Shown here: positions 31,773 through 39,662 of the stretch, piece after piece
Layout: every line of letters begins with the position of its first letter
Position numbering within the stretch: the first letter of the stretch is position 1
Assembly (NCBI GenBank): GCA_017431785.1
Contig: JAFRKJ010000055.1
Location: forward strand, 1 to 49,571
Direction: 5' to 3'
Source: Bacillota bacterium
GTDB lineage: Bacteria > Bacillota > Clostridia > Peptostreptococcales > Anaerovoracaceae
Length of the DNA stretch: 49,571 bases
Notes under the pieces: model-generated
Databases searched by the model: none
Seen by the model: only the letters and a program-made list of their open reading frames with translations
What the model was told of the DNA's origin: nothing
Translations under genes and position numbers: made by a program

Positions 31773-34486
31773 CCTTCTTTGCTCCTTTCAATTTCCAATT
31801 TATTCGGATTCTCGATTTCATTGCGTCGTTCCAGTTGTTTCAGGTATTCCCTGATTTCTTCATTGACCTGTTCTACTTCCACTCTAAAATCCTTTGCCGA
31901 TACCCGCTGTGCATTGTTTCCCAATATGATCATTTGCTCCAGCCTGTCGGAAGTCGCAACTCTTACCCGGTACTTGCCGCCCGGGAATGCGCCGCCTTTT
32001 CCCGCCAGTTCGTAGGTTGTACGTTCGATATAAGTATCTGCAGTCTCTGCTTCCTTCGTGTAGACAACCGTCACTTCACCATGTTTTTCGAAATGGCGCT
32101 GACCGCCTTTGACTTTGTACGCGTCGAAAACAGCGATGACCTTGCACTTCCTGTAGCCCTGGTAGTTCCCAAGGACTTCTATCAGCGCTTCTCTGGCGCT
32201 GTCTATGTTCTCTTTTGCCAGTTCTTTCAGCTCATCCCAGGCGAAGATGATGTTATATCCGTCAACAAGCAGATACTCAGGCAAAAGCATCTCTTCCTGC
32301 CGCCTTGCTGCTTCAGCTGCTCTTCTCCTGCGTTCTGCAGCTTTTTTCCTGCGTTCCAGTTCGCTGTCAAACTCTCTGGCTTCAATGGATGGTTTCTCTG
32401 ATTTGCTGCTTTTGAACGTTCTGTCGAATATTCTCTGCAGTTCCTTGTCTGCTGCCGTGTCTGAACCTGATGTCAAACCACTCGATGACACGGAACTGCC
32501 AATTGCCCCTGTTGGGGAATCTGCTGCTTTTGCATCAGCTGCGGCAACAGAAAGATGCATCATATCATCAGCTTCATCCCATCTGACCAGATGTCCTGCA
32601 CCGTGGATGCAGAAGACAGAATCAGCCGATTCTTCCACATCTGCATCAGGATCATAATCAGAAGAAGAAACAACTTCCTCCTGATTGTGACAGATATCGT
32701 ATCCTCCGAACGCGAGTGCGAGACGGCCCCGTCCCTTGGTATAGGATGCGACTTCGGTCACATACTCTTTCATTTCAGAGACAGGCGCGCGTCCTGTCAG
32801 CTTCTGAAGCTCACCGGGAGCATCTCCCTCTGGTGCATTGCAGTTCCCGCTCATCCGCTGTACATCGGACATGGCTCTGCCGACCATCTCCTGTGGTACT
32901 TCCAGTTCAAACGCATACCAAGGTTCAAGAAGAACCATATTACCATCCGCAAGGCTTTTCCTGAGACCCTGCCTGATCGCTCTATAAGTCGCTTGTCTGA
33001 AATCGCCTCCTTCTGTATGCTTTTCATGGGCTCTTCCAGCCTGAATCGTGATTCTCATATCCGTGATTGGTGCTCCGATGAGTGTCCCCACGTGCTCCCT
33101 CTCAAGAAAATGGGTCATGATCAGTCTCTGCCAGTTACGGGCGAGTTCATCTTCGCTCACAGCTGTATCAAACTGCATGCCGCTTCCCCTTGGCAACGGT
33201 TCCAGAAGCAGGTGTACTTCTGCGTAGTGTCTGAGCGGTTCATAATGTCCTGCCCCATAGATAGGTTTGGCGATAGTTTCTCTATATGCGATCCGGCCTT
33301 CACTGAAACTTGCATCGATACCGAACCGCCTTTTGATCAGCTCCTGCAGAATCTCCAGCTGCACTTCTCCCATCAGTTTCATCTGAATCGTTTTCAGTTG
33401 GCTGTTCCAGGTAATCTGAAGTTGAGGATCCTCTTCTCCAAGCTGCTTGAGTTTCGCAAATGCTTCATGTTCATTTATCGTATCAGGCAGCTGCACATCA
33501 TACACCATGAGCGCTTCCAGAGAACCCCTCCCCTCCGGCAAGAGCGTCACCGGACCTGTAACCTGACAGATGCTGCCGGCAGTTACTTCTTCTACTGTCG
33601 TATATTTATCTCCGGAATAGATTCTGATTTGATTGACTTTCTCACCGCCGATTTCATCACGGACGTGCAGTGTGCCGGAAAGAATTTTCATATGTGTCAG
33701 CCGTTCCCCCTGCTTATCCCGCGTAATGCGGAATACCCGGTAGGCAAGTGACTGCTTCTCATCTGCACCAACGGCTTCCGGTTCATATGGAAGGGTCAGT
33801 GTTTCCAAGGCATCCATAAACTGATCAACACCATCCATTTTGAGGGCGGAGCCGAAGTAACAAGGAAAAAGCTCTCTGCTTCTGATTGCTTTTGCAACAG
33901 AATCTGTCGACAGCGCTTCTTCCTGCAGATATTCCTCCAGCAGCCTCTCGCTGCACATGGCGATTTCTTCATCAGACCCGTTCATATCGCAGCAGGCGCC
34001 GTCCAGCTGTCTTTGCAGAAGAGCCATGATTTCCTCACGGTCTGTACCATCCAGATCCATCTTGTTTACAAATAGGAAAACCGGGATATGATAGCGTTTC
34101 AGCAGTTTCCACAAGGTGGATGTATGGCTCTGGACCCCATCTCTTCCGCTGACCACAAGAACCGCATAATCCAGGACGCTGAGTACCCGTTCCATTTCTG
34201 CGCTGAAATCCACGTGACCAGGAGTATCCAATAGAGTCACTTCCAGAGCCTTCTCTGCCCCGTCCCTGCTGTTATCTGACGGTAAGTTGAACACAGCCTG
34301 CCCTGCGAAGATGGTTATTCCCCTCGCCTTCTCCTGGGCATCACTATCAAGCACCGCATCACCGTGGTCGACACGTCCGATTTTTCTGATGGCTCCAGCC
34401 TTGTACAGCATTGCCTCCGACAAGGTCGTCTTCCCGGCGTCAACGTGTGCCAGTATTCCGATTGTGATCCTGCGTTCTTTACTCAT
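31769..34486 (-). CDS. TetM/EF-G-like ribosomal GTPase fused to a Rae1-like NYN endoribonuclease
   Basis: A 905-residue two-part protein. Residues 1-600 are a translational GTPase of the TetM-like ribosomal protection type: G1 AHVDAGKT (13-20), G3 DTPGH (87-91), G4 NKMD (141-144), domain II near 245-330, domain IV near 410-520 and an EF-G-like domain V near 520-600. In domain IV the TetM tip loop (YSPVST type) is replaced by RAHEKHTEGGDF. A disordered, charged linker (about 605-735) leads to a YacP/Rae1-like NYN domain (737-880) with VDGYN (D742), VFDAYKVKG (D788), KEAETAD (E814, D817) and ATSD (D846) all kept. Rae1 is a ribosome A-site mRNA endonuclease in Bacillus. There is no Shine-Dalgarno site; a -10 box lies 6 nt before the ATG. 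An in-frame stop just upstream fixes this start. Confidence 0.93.
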   Translation of the reverse strand: MSKERRITIGILAHVDAGKTTLSEAMLYKAGAIRKIGRVDHGDAVLDSDAQEKARGITIFAGQAVFNLPSDNSRDGAEKALEVTLLDTPGHVDFSAEMERVLSVLDYAVLVVSGRDGVQSHTSTLWKLLKRYHIPVFLFVNKMDLDGTDREEIMALLQRQLDGACCDMNGSDEEIAMCSERLLEEYLQEEALSTDSVAKAIRSRELFPCYFGSALKMDGVDQFMDALETLTLPYEPEAVGADEKQSLAYRVFRITRDKQGERLTHMKILSGTLHVRDEIGGEKVNQIRIYSGDKYTTVEEVTAGSICQVTGPVTLLPEGRGSLEALMVYDVQLPDTINEHEAFAKLKQLGEEDPQLQITWNSQLKTIQMKLMGEVQLEILQELIKRRFGIDASFSEGRIAYRETIAKPIYGAGHYEPLRHYAEVHLLLEPLPRGSGMQFDTAVSEDELARNWQRLIMTHFLEREHVGTLIGAPITDMRITIQAGRAHEKHTEGGDFRQATYRAIRQGLRKSLADGNMVLLEPWYAFELEVPQEMVGRAMSDVQRMSGNCNAPEGDAPGELQKLTGRAPVSEMKEYVTEVASYTKGRGRLALAFGGYDICHNQEEVVSSSDYDPDADVEESADSVFCIHGAGHLVRWDEADDMMHLSVAAADAKAADSPTGAIGSSVSSSGLTSGSDTAADKELQRIFDRTFKSSKSEKPSIEAREFDSELERRKKAAERRRRAAEAARRQEEMLLPEYLLVDGYNIIFAWDELKELAKENIDSAREALIEVLGNYQGYRKCKVIAVFDAYKVKGGQRHFEKHGEVTVVYTKEAETADTYIERTTYELAGKGGAFPGGKYRVRVATSDRLEQMIILGNNAQRVSAKDFRVEVEQVNEEIREYLKQLERRNEIENPNKLEIERSKEG

Positions 34487-34492
34487 GGTGTT

Positions 34493-34501
34493 ATTGTATC
34501 A
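34493..34501 (-). promoter_or_regulatory. Extended -10 promoter, predicted leaderless start
   Basis: TGA-TACAAT on the minus strand with exactly 6 nt (AACACC) between the hexamer and the ATG at 34486, so transcription should begin at or next to the start codon. No Shine-Dalgarno sequence and no suitable -35. The arms TTGTCACAC and GTGTGATACAA (one insertion) flank the spacer region as an imperfect inverted repeat. Confidence 0.6.
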
Positions 34502-34524
34502 CACTAATTTGATTCCTGTGTGAC

Positions 34525-34556
34525 AATAAAAAGAGGCCTTCCTGAAGAAAGCCTCT
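34525..34556 (-). terminator. Intrinsic terminator of the PTS IIC-like gene
   Basis: 10-bp stem with one wobble (AGAGGCTTTC/GAAGGCCTCT on the minus strand) and a 5-nt loop, followed by TTTTATT. It isolates the downstream GTPase fusion gene from the IIC gene. Confidence 0.88.
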
Positions 34557-34576
34557 GATTCTTCACATTCTTTCTC

Positions 34577-35665
34577 TTAAATTTTCAGATCGCCGTCCTT
34601 GACCCAACCAAGCTTGCGGACACCTGCGTGGAAGATGAGTGCCAGTATTGCCGGGAGAATGAAGGAAATCAGGATGAGTCCTGTCCAGTCAAAAGCTGTG
34701 ATGGCTTCTCTGGTACCCGCTTCAATCTCTGCGACCCAGCCTGTGTAGACGCCGATCTGACCGACAAGTCCACAGGTTCCCATACCGGATGAAATCGGTG
34801 CACCGTTCATCTCCATCTTGAAGATGCATGTCGCAATCGGTCCTGTCACAGCTGCTGCCAATGTCGGAGCAATCCAGACACGCGGATTTCTAACGATATT
34901 GCCCATCTGCAGCATAGAAGTTCCAATGCCCTGTGAGATGAGACCGCCCCATCTGTTTTCTCTAAAGGAGATGGCAGCAAAGCCGATCATCTGGGCGCAG
35001 CATCCTGCTACGGCAGCTCCGCCGGCTAATCCGGTCAGACCAAATGCTGCACAGATTGCTGCTGAGGAAATCGGCAGTGTGAGGCACATTCCGACGACTA
35101 CGGAAACAATAATTCCCATGAGGAACGGCTGCAGTTCCGTCGCCCACATAATCAGGTTTCCGACCCACATGGCCGCGGCACCGATCGGCGGTGCGATGAG
35201 CCAGGATAGAAAAACACCGACGCCTATTGTTACAATAGGTGTGACGAGTATGTCTATCTTTGTTTCTTTAGAGACCATCTTGCCGATTTCTGCTGCGATG
35301 ATTGCAATGAACAATACGGACAGCGGACCACCTGCCCCGCCGAGCGTATTCGCTGCAAAACCAACAGAAATCATGGAAAAGAGCACGAGCGGAGGACATT
35401 TGAGCGCATAGCCTATGGCTACAGCCATGGCCGGTCCGCACATTGCCATTGCGATCCCTCCGACTGTATAGCTCGTCTCACCAACTGTCGCTACTGCCTT
35501 TGTAAGAAATCCTATATGAAATTGTGTTCCGATTGTGTTCAGTATGGTTCCAACGAGAAGGGAGCAGAACAGACCCTGTGCCATTGCGCCGAGGGCATCG
35601 ATTCCGTATCTCTTAAGAGAGATCTCAATATCCTTACGTTTCAGAAAATCACCAAATTTGCTCAT
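34577..35665 (-). CDS. PTS_EIIC_2-type membrane protein
   Basis: A 362-residue polytopic membrane protein of the EIIC_2 family (about ten helices, many Gly-Ala-rich). Key stretches are GYALKCPPLVLFSMISVG, PIGAAAMWVGNLI and a terminal IPAILA/LIFHAGVRKLGW region. These proteins are annotated as PTS sugar transporter IIC subunits but lack attached IIA or IIB domains, and none is nearby; the substrate is unknown. The longer TTG-started frame contains the ribosome site GGAGG itself, so the ATG at 35665 (5 nt spacing) is used here; the ATG one codon earlier is a close alternative. Confidence 0.82.
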   Translation of the reverse strand: MSKFGDFLKRKDIEISLKRYGIDALGAMAQGLFCSLLVGTILNTIGTQFHIGFLTKAVATVGETSYTVGGIAMAMCGPAMAVAIGYALKCPPLVLFSMISVGFAANTLGGAGGPLSVLFIAIIAAEIGKMVSKETKIDILVTPIVTIGVGVFLSWLIAPPIGAAAMWVGNLIMWATELQPFLMGIIVSVVVGMCLTLPISSAAICAAFGLTGLAGGAAVAGCCAQMIGFAAISFRENRWGGLISQGIGTSMLQMGNIVRNPRVWIAPTLAAAVTGPIATCIFKMEMNGAPISSGMGTCGLVGQIGVYTGWVAEIEAGTREAITAFDWTGLILISFILPAILALIFHAGVRKLGWVKDGDLKI

Positions 35666-35702
35666 CATTACCTCCGTGAACAATTATTATTTCAACCGCA
35701 TC

Positions 35703-35711
35703 ATTATAACA
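35703..35711 (-). promoter_or_regulatory. Extended -10 promoter of the IIC-like gene
   Basis: TGT-TATAAT on the minus strand about 40 nt before the ATG. The TTGACA at 35716-35721 is only 7 nt away, too close to serve as its -35. Confidence 0.5.
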
Positions 35712-35754
35712 CAACTGTCAACCCATTCGTGCATTCAAGTCATCATATGTGTTT

Positions 35755-36486
35755 CTACTTTGCGGTGCCGCATCGCATTCCTTCTTTTCTCAACTGGCAT
35801 TTCTCCCGGAGAACACATTCCTCACAGGTGGCCAGTCTTCCCGTAACAGGGTGATCTGCCAGCCCCATGATTGCTGTAATGGACTTGGATGGGTTCATCA
35901 TATAGCCTTTGCTAAGGGTGATACCAAGTCTCTCATCAGCATGCAGAAGGTCCAGAACCTCCGCTTGCATCTCAAGCGGCGAATCTCCATAACCGGGGCT
36001 GAATCGTCCGGTCATAAAGATGGGCTCCTTCTCAGCAATCTCGTTGCGGATCTGCTCCTCTGCCATGTTTGTCGCAAGTTCTGCCATGATAGATGCGCCG
36101 CTGTCGATGACCACGCCGAGTGCGATTCGATGCTCCTGCGTTTCGCTGATCAGATGATCCACTTCGGAACCGAGGGTAACTGCCATGACTGCAATCCGAT
36201 TGCACCCTTCCAGATGTTTTGCGAGAGATACACCCTGTATCGGCAGTGTGCCTATGCCAAGCACTTCGTATGTGAATGCCGGCTCAGCCGCATCAAAAAG
36301 CAGCGTCTCCGCTTCATCCATCTGCTGCATGAGACGATCGATTGCGGCTTTAGTCTTCGCCGCTGTTTCACCGGCACTGCCTGTTTCAGCTGCTTTTGCC
36401 ATCTTGCGATGTTCGTCAGTGACACCCATCAGCCTGAGCCATGACCTGCGGTCCAATTTGCAGTTGTCTTCAAAAACGATCTTCAT
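35755..36486 (-). CDS. Stand-alone methionine synthase activation-domain protein
   Basis: A 243-residue protein matching the reactivation domain of cobalamin-dependent methionine synthase: RFSPGYGDSPLEMQ (SAM site) followed by LGITLSKGYMMNPSKSITAIMGLAD. It would supply the SAM for reductive methylation of cobalamin in a split MetH whose catalytic part lies elsewhere. It ends in a four-Cys cluster (C221, C224, C230, C239; CX2CX5CX8C) that may bind an iron-sulfur centre or Zn and is not part of classical MetH. There is no Shine-Dalgarno site; a TATACT box lies 6 nt before the ATG. Confidence 0.88.
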   Translation of the reverse strand: MKIVFEDNCKLDRRSWLRLMGVTDEHRKMAKAAETGSAGETAAKTKAAIDRLMQQMDEAETLLFDAAEPAFTYEVLGIGTLPIQGVSLAKHLEGCNRIAVMAVTLGSEVDHLISETQEHRIALGVVIDSGASIMAELATNMAEEQIRNEIAEKEPIFMTGRFSPGYGDSPLEMQAEVLDLLHADERLGITLSKGYMMNPSKSITAIMGLADHPVTGRLATCEECVLREKCQLRKEGMRCGTAK

Positions 36487-36492
36487 ACCGTT

Positions 36493-36498
36493 AGTATA
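36493..36498 (-). promoter_or_regulatory. -10 box of a predicted leaderless gene (MetH-activation protein)
   Basis: TATACT on the minus strand, exactly 6 nt (AACGGT) before the ATG at 36486. It shares the 45-bp divergent intergenic region with the CCA gene promoter. Confidence 0.6.
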
Positions 36499-36516
36499 CT
36501 ATAGGAAATCGGAATC

Positions 36517-36525
36517 TGCTATAAT
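36517..36525 (+). promoter_or_regulatory. Extended -10 box of a predicted leaderless gene (CCA enzyme)
   Basis: TGC-TATAAT on the plus strand, exactly 6 nt (GAAACC) before the ATG at 36532. No Shine-Dalgarno sequence is present. Confidence 0.65.
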
Positions 36526-36531
36526 GAAACC

Positions 36532-37890
36532 ATGGCAGATACATTTGATCGAGACATCGACAAGTTGATAGAAATCGCAAAGGCAATCGATGCCTGCGGC
36601 GGGAAGACCTACTACATCGGCGGGTTTGTCCGTGACAGGCTCATGGGACTTCCAAACAAAGATGTGGACGTCGAAGTACACGGCGTCCCTGTCGACGTGC
36701 TCCGCAACCTGCTGGAACAGTTCGGTGAGGTGATCACCATCGGAAAGAGCTTTGGCGTCTATTCGATCCGCGGCTATGACATCGATATCGCCGTTCCCCG
36801 TAAAGAAAAAAACACCGGCAGAGGACACCGGGATTTTGAAATCTACACAGATCCTTTCCTCGGGGTGGAAACTGCTGCCAGAAGAAGGGATTTTACCATC
36901 AATGCCATGATGCAGGATGTATTGACCGGTGAAATCGTCGATTGCTTCAGCGGCCAGGAGGATTTAAAGGAAGGTATCCTGCGCCACATCGATGCGGACT
37001 CCTTTGTGGAAGATCCCCTGCGCGTACTGCGTGCGGCGCAATTTGCAGCAAGATTCGAATTTGAAATCGCAGAGGAAACTGTCGATCTTTGCCGCACCAT
37101 CGACCTCTCCGCTCTCCCATCGGAACGCATTGAAGGAGAACTCCGAAAGGCATTGTGTAAAGGCAGAAAGCCTTCCCTTTTCTTTGAAATGCTTCGGAAG
37201 ATGAACCAGCTTGACTGCTGGTTCCCGGAACTTGCAAGTCTCATCGGCCTGCAGCAGGATCCGGTTTTCCATCCTGAGGGAGATGTATGGACTCATGTTA
37301 TGACGGTACTTGACAAGGCGGCGGCATATCGCGATCAAACCAGTGAACCCTTCCGGTTTATGCTTGTCCCGCTCGCCCATGATCTGGGAAAAATCGAGAC
37401 GACGGAAGTCGTCAATGGAAGGATCCATTCCTATCAGCATGAGAAAGTCGGCGTGCCGATTGCGGAATGCTTCGTACGGCGTATTACCAATGATACTTCC
37501 ATCATCCGGTATGTGAAGAATATGACCGAACTGCACATGCGTCCGAACATGGTCGCCTATTCGAAATCATCTGTAAAAGCAACCAACCGCCTCTTTGACG
37601 AAGCGGTCAGTCCTTATGATTTGATTCTGTTTTCTGTTGTCGATATGTCTTCCGAACGTTACGAAGGCGAAGGTGAAGACAATCTGCAGTTTTTATTAGA
37701 GCGCCTTGAAATCTTCAAGGAACTCATGGAGCGCCCGCATGTTACGGGCCAGGATCTCATCGATGCCGGACTCGAGCCGGGCACTGACTTCAAAGAAATC
37801 CTTTCCTATGCCCACAAGCTTCGCCTGGCAGGCATACCAAAAGAGCTCGCCCTGAAACAGGTTCTGTCCTATGCCCGCAAGATGGACTGA
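36532..37890 (+). CDS. cca: CCA-adding tRNA nucleotidyltransferase with HD domain
   Basis: A 452-residue class II nucleotidyltransferase. GGFVRD (30-35), the catalytic Asp pair in PNKDVDVEV (D44, D46) and RRRDFTINAM (117-126) mark the poly(A) polymerase/CCA fold. A C-terminal HD phosphohydrolase domain has VWTHVMTVLD and LAHDLGKIETT. It maintains tRNA 3' ends or polyadenylates RNA; several tRNA genes in this window already encode CCA, so repair is the more likely role. ATG at 36532 is the only good start and lacks a ribosome site. Confidence 0.93.
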   Translation: MADTFDRDIDKLIEIAKAIDACGGKTYYIGGFVRDRLMGLPNKDVDVEVHGVPVDVLRNLLEQFGEVITIGKSFGVYSIRGYDIDIAVPRKEKNTGRGHRDFEIYTDPFLGVETAARRRDFTINAMMQDVLTGEIVDCFSGQEDLKEGILRHIDADSFVEDPLRVLRAAQFAARFEFEIAEETVDLCRTIDLSALPSERIEGELRKALCKGRKPSLFFEMLRKMNQLDCWFPELASLIGLQQDPVFHPEGDVWTHVMTVLDKAAAYRDQTSEPFRFMLVPLAHDLGKIETTEVVNGRIHSYQHEKVGVPIAECFVRRITNDTSIIRYVKNMTELHMRPNMVAYSKSSVKATNRLFDEAVSPYDLILFSVVDMSSERYEGEGEDNLQFLLERLEIFKELMERPHVTGQDLIDAGLEPGTDFKEILSYAHKLRLAGIPKELALKQVLSYARKMD

Positions 37891-37911
37891 ACTACAATTC
37901 CTTTCCTGTCC

Positions 37912-38391
37912 TTATACTCTGGTTGCCTCCATCTCAAAGGCTTCATACTGTCCGCCGCATACCTGATAGGTTTCACGAACCCCCGTCTCCCGGAAACCAA
38001 CCGAGGTGTAACATGCAATCGCATTCTCGTTCTTATCGTAGACACCCAAAGTAACCCTATCTGCGCCGTAAAATTCAAATGCATAAACAAGCCCCTGTCG
38101 GAGCATCTCTTTTCCAACACCCTGATTGCGTCTGTCCGGCTTAACGATTCCATATCCGAAACGCAGTTCGTTCAAGTTGCCGTTGGGATTTCTTGCGATG
38201 AAATAGCCGACCGGCTCATCGTCATCAACAGCAGTAAACTGCATGTACTCACTCGTCTTCCGGAATTTCTCACTTGTCACAGGATAATCACCGAGCAGTC
38301 CGAACGTCCACTTAAAAAATGTATCCTCGCTGTCGCACCAGGATAGAATCTTCTCCTCATCCGATTGTTTGTATGGTCTGATTCTAATCAT
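37912..38391 (-). CDS. GNAT-family N-acetyltransferase
   Basis: A 159-residue RimJ/RimL-like GNAT. It has the N-terminal MIRIRPYKQSDEEKILSW pattern, VGYFIARNPNG in the beta4 region, the acetyl-CoA loop VKPDRRNQGVGKEML and YTSVGFRETG near the end. It acetylates an unknown amine. Last gene of the XRE/zinc-ribbon operon, 35 nt after the 139-residue protein; GGAGGGAGA ribosome site. Confidence 0.9.
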   Translation of the reverse strand: MIRIRPYKQSDEEKILSWCDSEDTFFKWTFGLLGDYPVTSEKFRKTSEYMQFTAVDDDEPVGYFIARNPNGNLNELRFGYGIVKPDRRNQGVGKEMLRQGLVYAFEFYGADRVTLGVYDKNENAIACYTSVGFRETGVRETYQVCGGQYEAFEMEATRV

Positions 38392-38426
38392 TACTGCTCT
38401 CCCTCCGCCAGAGTTCTCTTGCTATT

Positions 38427-38846
38427 CTACTCCGGTGACCAGGATTCCTGCAGCTCATCGATCTGCAAAAACCCATCCACCTTCGCAGCAATCTGGTACT
38501 GGTCCTCATAGACGATCTCACCCGGGGTATTCGTATACACAAGAAAATACGGGTGATTGTACCGTTCCAAAAGCCACAGCGCCGGGCGGATCATCTTCAT
38601 CATCTCATCTGAGTTTTCCGTTTTGAACCAGCACACCACAGGTTCTTGTCTTTTACACGGCTCCGGCCATGGAAGATTCTCCGCGAACCAGCTATCGATC
38701 TCGCGATAGAGATCTGCATCCTCTTCCTCCATGGTGTCATCCTGAATCATCTGCCAGCACATGCTGAAGACGCCTTTGGCGTGCATGGTATTCCTTGCCA
38801 GTTCTTTACCCTGGATCCTAACATACTTGAACTGCAGTCTGCTCAT
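38427..38846 (-). CDS. Conserved-looking protein of unknown function
   Basis: A 139-residue soluble protein I do not recognise. It starts MSRLQFKYVRIQGKELA, is rich in Trp, Tyr and acidic residues (DSWFAENLPWPEP) and has a predicted alpha/beta C-terminal half (ALWLLERYNHPYFLVYTNTPGEIVYED). GAGAGGG ribosome site. It lies between the XRE/zinc-ribbon regulator (35 nt) and a GNAT (35 nt), so all three are probably co-transcribed. Confidence 0.78.
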   Translation of the reverse strand: MSRLQFKYVRIQGKELARNTMHAKGVFSMCWQMIQDDTMEEEDADLYREIDSWFAENLPWPEPCKRQEPVVCWFKTENSDEMMKMIRPALWLLERYNHPYFLVYTNTPGEIVYEDQYQIAAKVDGFLQIDELQESWSPE

Positions 38847-38881
38847 TGTAACACCCTCTCACATAACCTCGGTTTTTCAGT

Positions 38882-39646
38882 TTATCGTTTCTTATAAAGA
38901 ACGAGTTCCGGATTGACTCCATCTTTCTCGTAGGTAGCAATCATGATGAAATCCATGCTGGCAAGGACGCCGAAGCACCTGTCTCCGCCGAACTCCGATT
39001 CCAGCTGATTGCCCAGGTAGGTCGTCTTGTCGTTCAGGAATTTCACTTCTGCGCCGCTTGGAAGCCGGTACGGGAGATTCACATACTGACCGACCAGCGC
39101 GTTCAGTTTTTCCACCTTAGGCATTCCGTCTATATGGAGCGCATTGATTTCATCGATCAGCTTTGCCTTGAATTCCTCAAACTCCCCATCATCACTCAGT
39201 TCTTCATATCTCTTCCAGTAATCCAACTGCGGCAGCATCTCTTTCATATACGCGCGAGCCTGCTCCTCAGTGAAACTATCATTTACCATATGCGGCAGAC
39301 AGGTCTCGATGAGATCGTCCATATCGCTGTATGTATAAGTACCATCCGCATAGCACCACTGACAGTAATCCTCATTCAGCGTTCCGTCCTTTTCCCTGCT
39401 AATGATCGAATCTTCCAAAGGCATCCCGCAGCATTGGCATCTAAGCTGCCGCGGTGACCCAAGCAGTGTGTTAATGGAAACATCGAATTCCTTTGACAAC
39501 AGCTTTAATGTGTCTGTATTCGGCTGTGTTTCACCGTTCTCCCACCGGCTGACTGCCTGCCTGGTAACCATGACGCGTTCTGCCAGCTGATCCTGTGAGA
39601 GACCGTGTTTTTCACGCAACGTCTTGATTGTTTCCTGTATTCCCAT
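38882..39646 (-). CDS. XRE-family regulator with zinc ribbon and C-terminal sensor-like domain
   Basis: A 254-residue protein. Residues 1-62 are a Cro/CI helix-turn-helix (LREKHGLSQDQLAERVMVTRQAVSRWENG). Residues 68-106 form a zinc-ribbon-like module (C70, C72, C73, C95, C98: CQCCGMPL and YCQWCYADG). Then a helical segment and a C-terminal domain (about 165-254) of unknown fold. The ATG at 39646 is preferred over that at 39667, because the AAGGAGG site lies between them. The promoter contains a perfect inverted repeat, which fits autoregulation. Confidence 0.86.
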   Translation of the reverse strand: MGIQETIKTLREKHGLSQDQLAERVMVTRQAVSRWENGETQPNTDTLKLLSKEFDVSINTLLGSPRQLRCQCCGMPLEDSIISREKDGTLNEDYCQWCYADGTYTYSDMDDLIETCLPHMVNDSFTEEQARAYMKEMLPQLDYWKRYEELSDDGEFEEFKAKLIDEINALHIDGMPKVEKLNALVGQYVNLPYRLPSGAEVKFLNDKTTYLGNQLESEFGGDRCFGVLASMDFIMIATYEKDGVNPELVLYKKR

Positions 39647-39662
39647 AATGAAATCCTCCTTG

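Noticed and set aside
32555-33751. 398-codon plus-strand frame antisense to the GTPase fusion.
   Set aside because: The Cys/His/Phe-rich composition is typical of a reverse-complement shadow; the minus-strand gene has all GTPase motifs.
31769-34486. Annotation as a tetracycline resistance determinant.
   Set aside because: The tip loop that displaces tetracycline in TetM is different and an extra nuclease domain is present; core-like context and codon use also argue against an acquired resistance gene.
35669-35683. TTG start of the PTS IIC-like gene.
   Set aside because: The Shine-Dalgarno GGAGG lies inside this extension and points to the ATG at 35665-35668.
35703-35721. TTGACA next to TATAAT upstream of the IIC-like gene read as a full promoter.
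   Set aside because: The spacing is only 7 nt; only an extended -10 is supportable.
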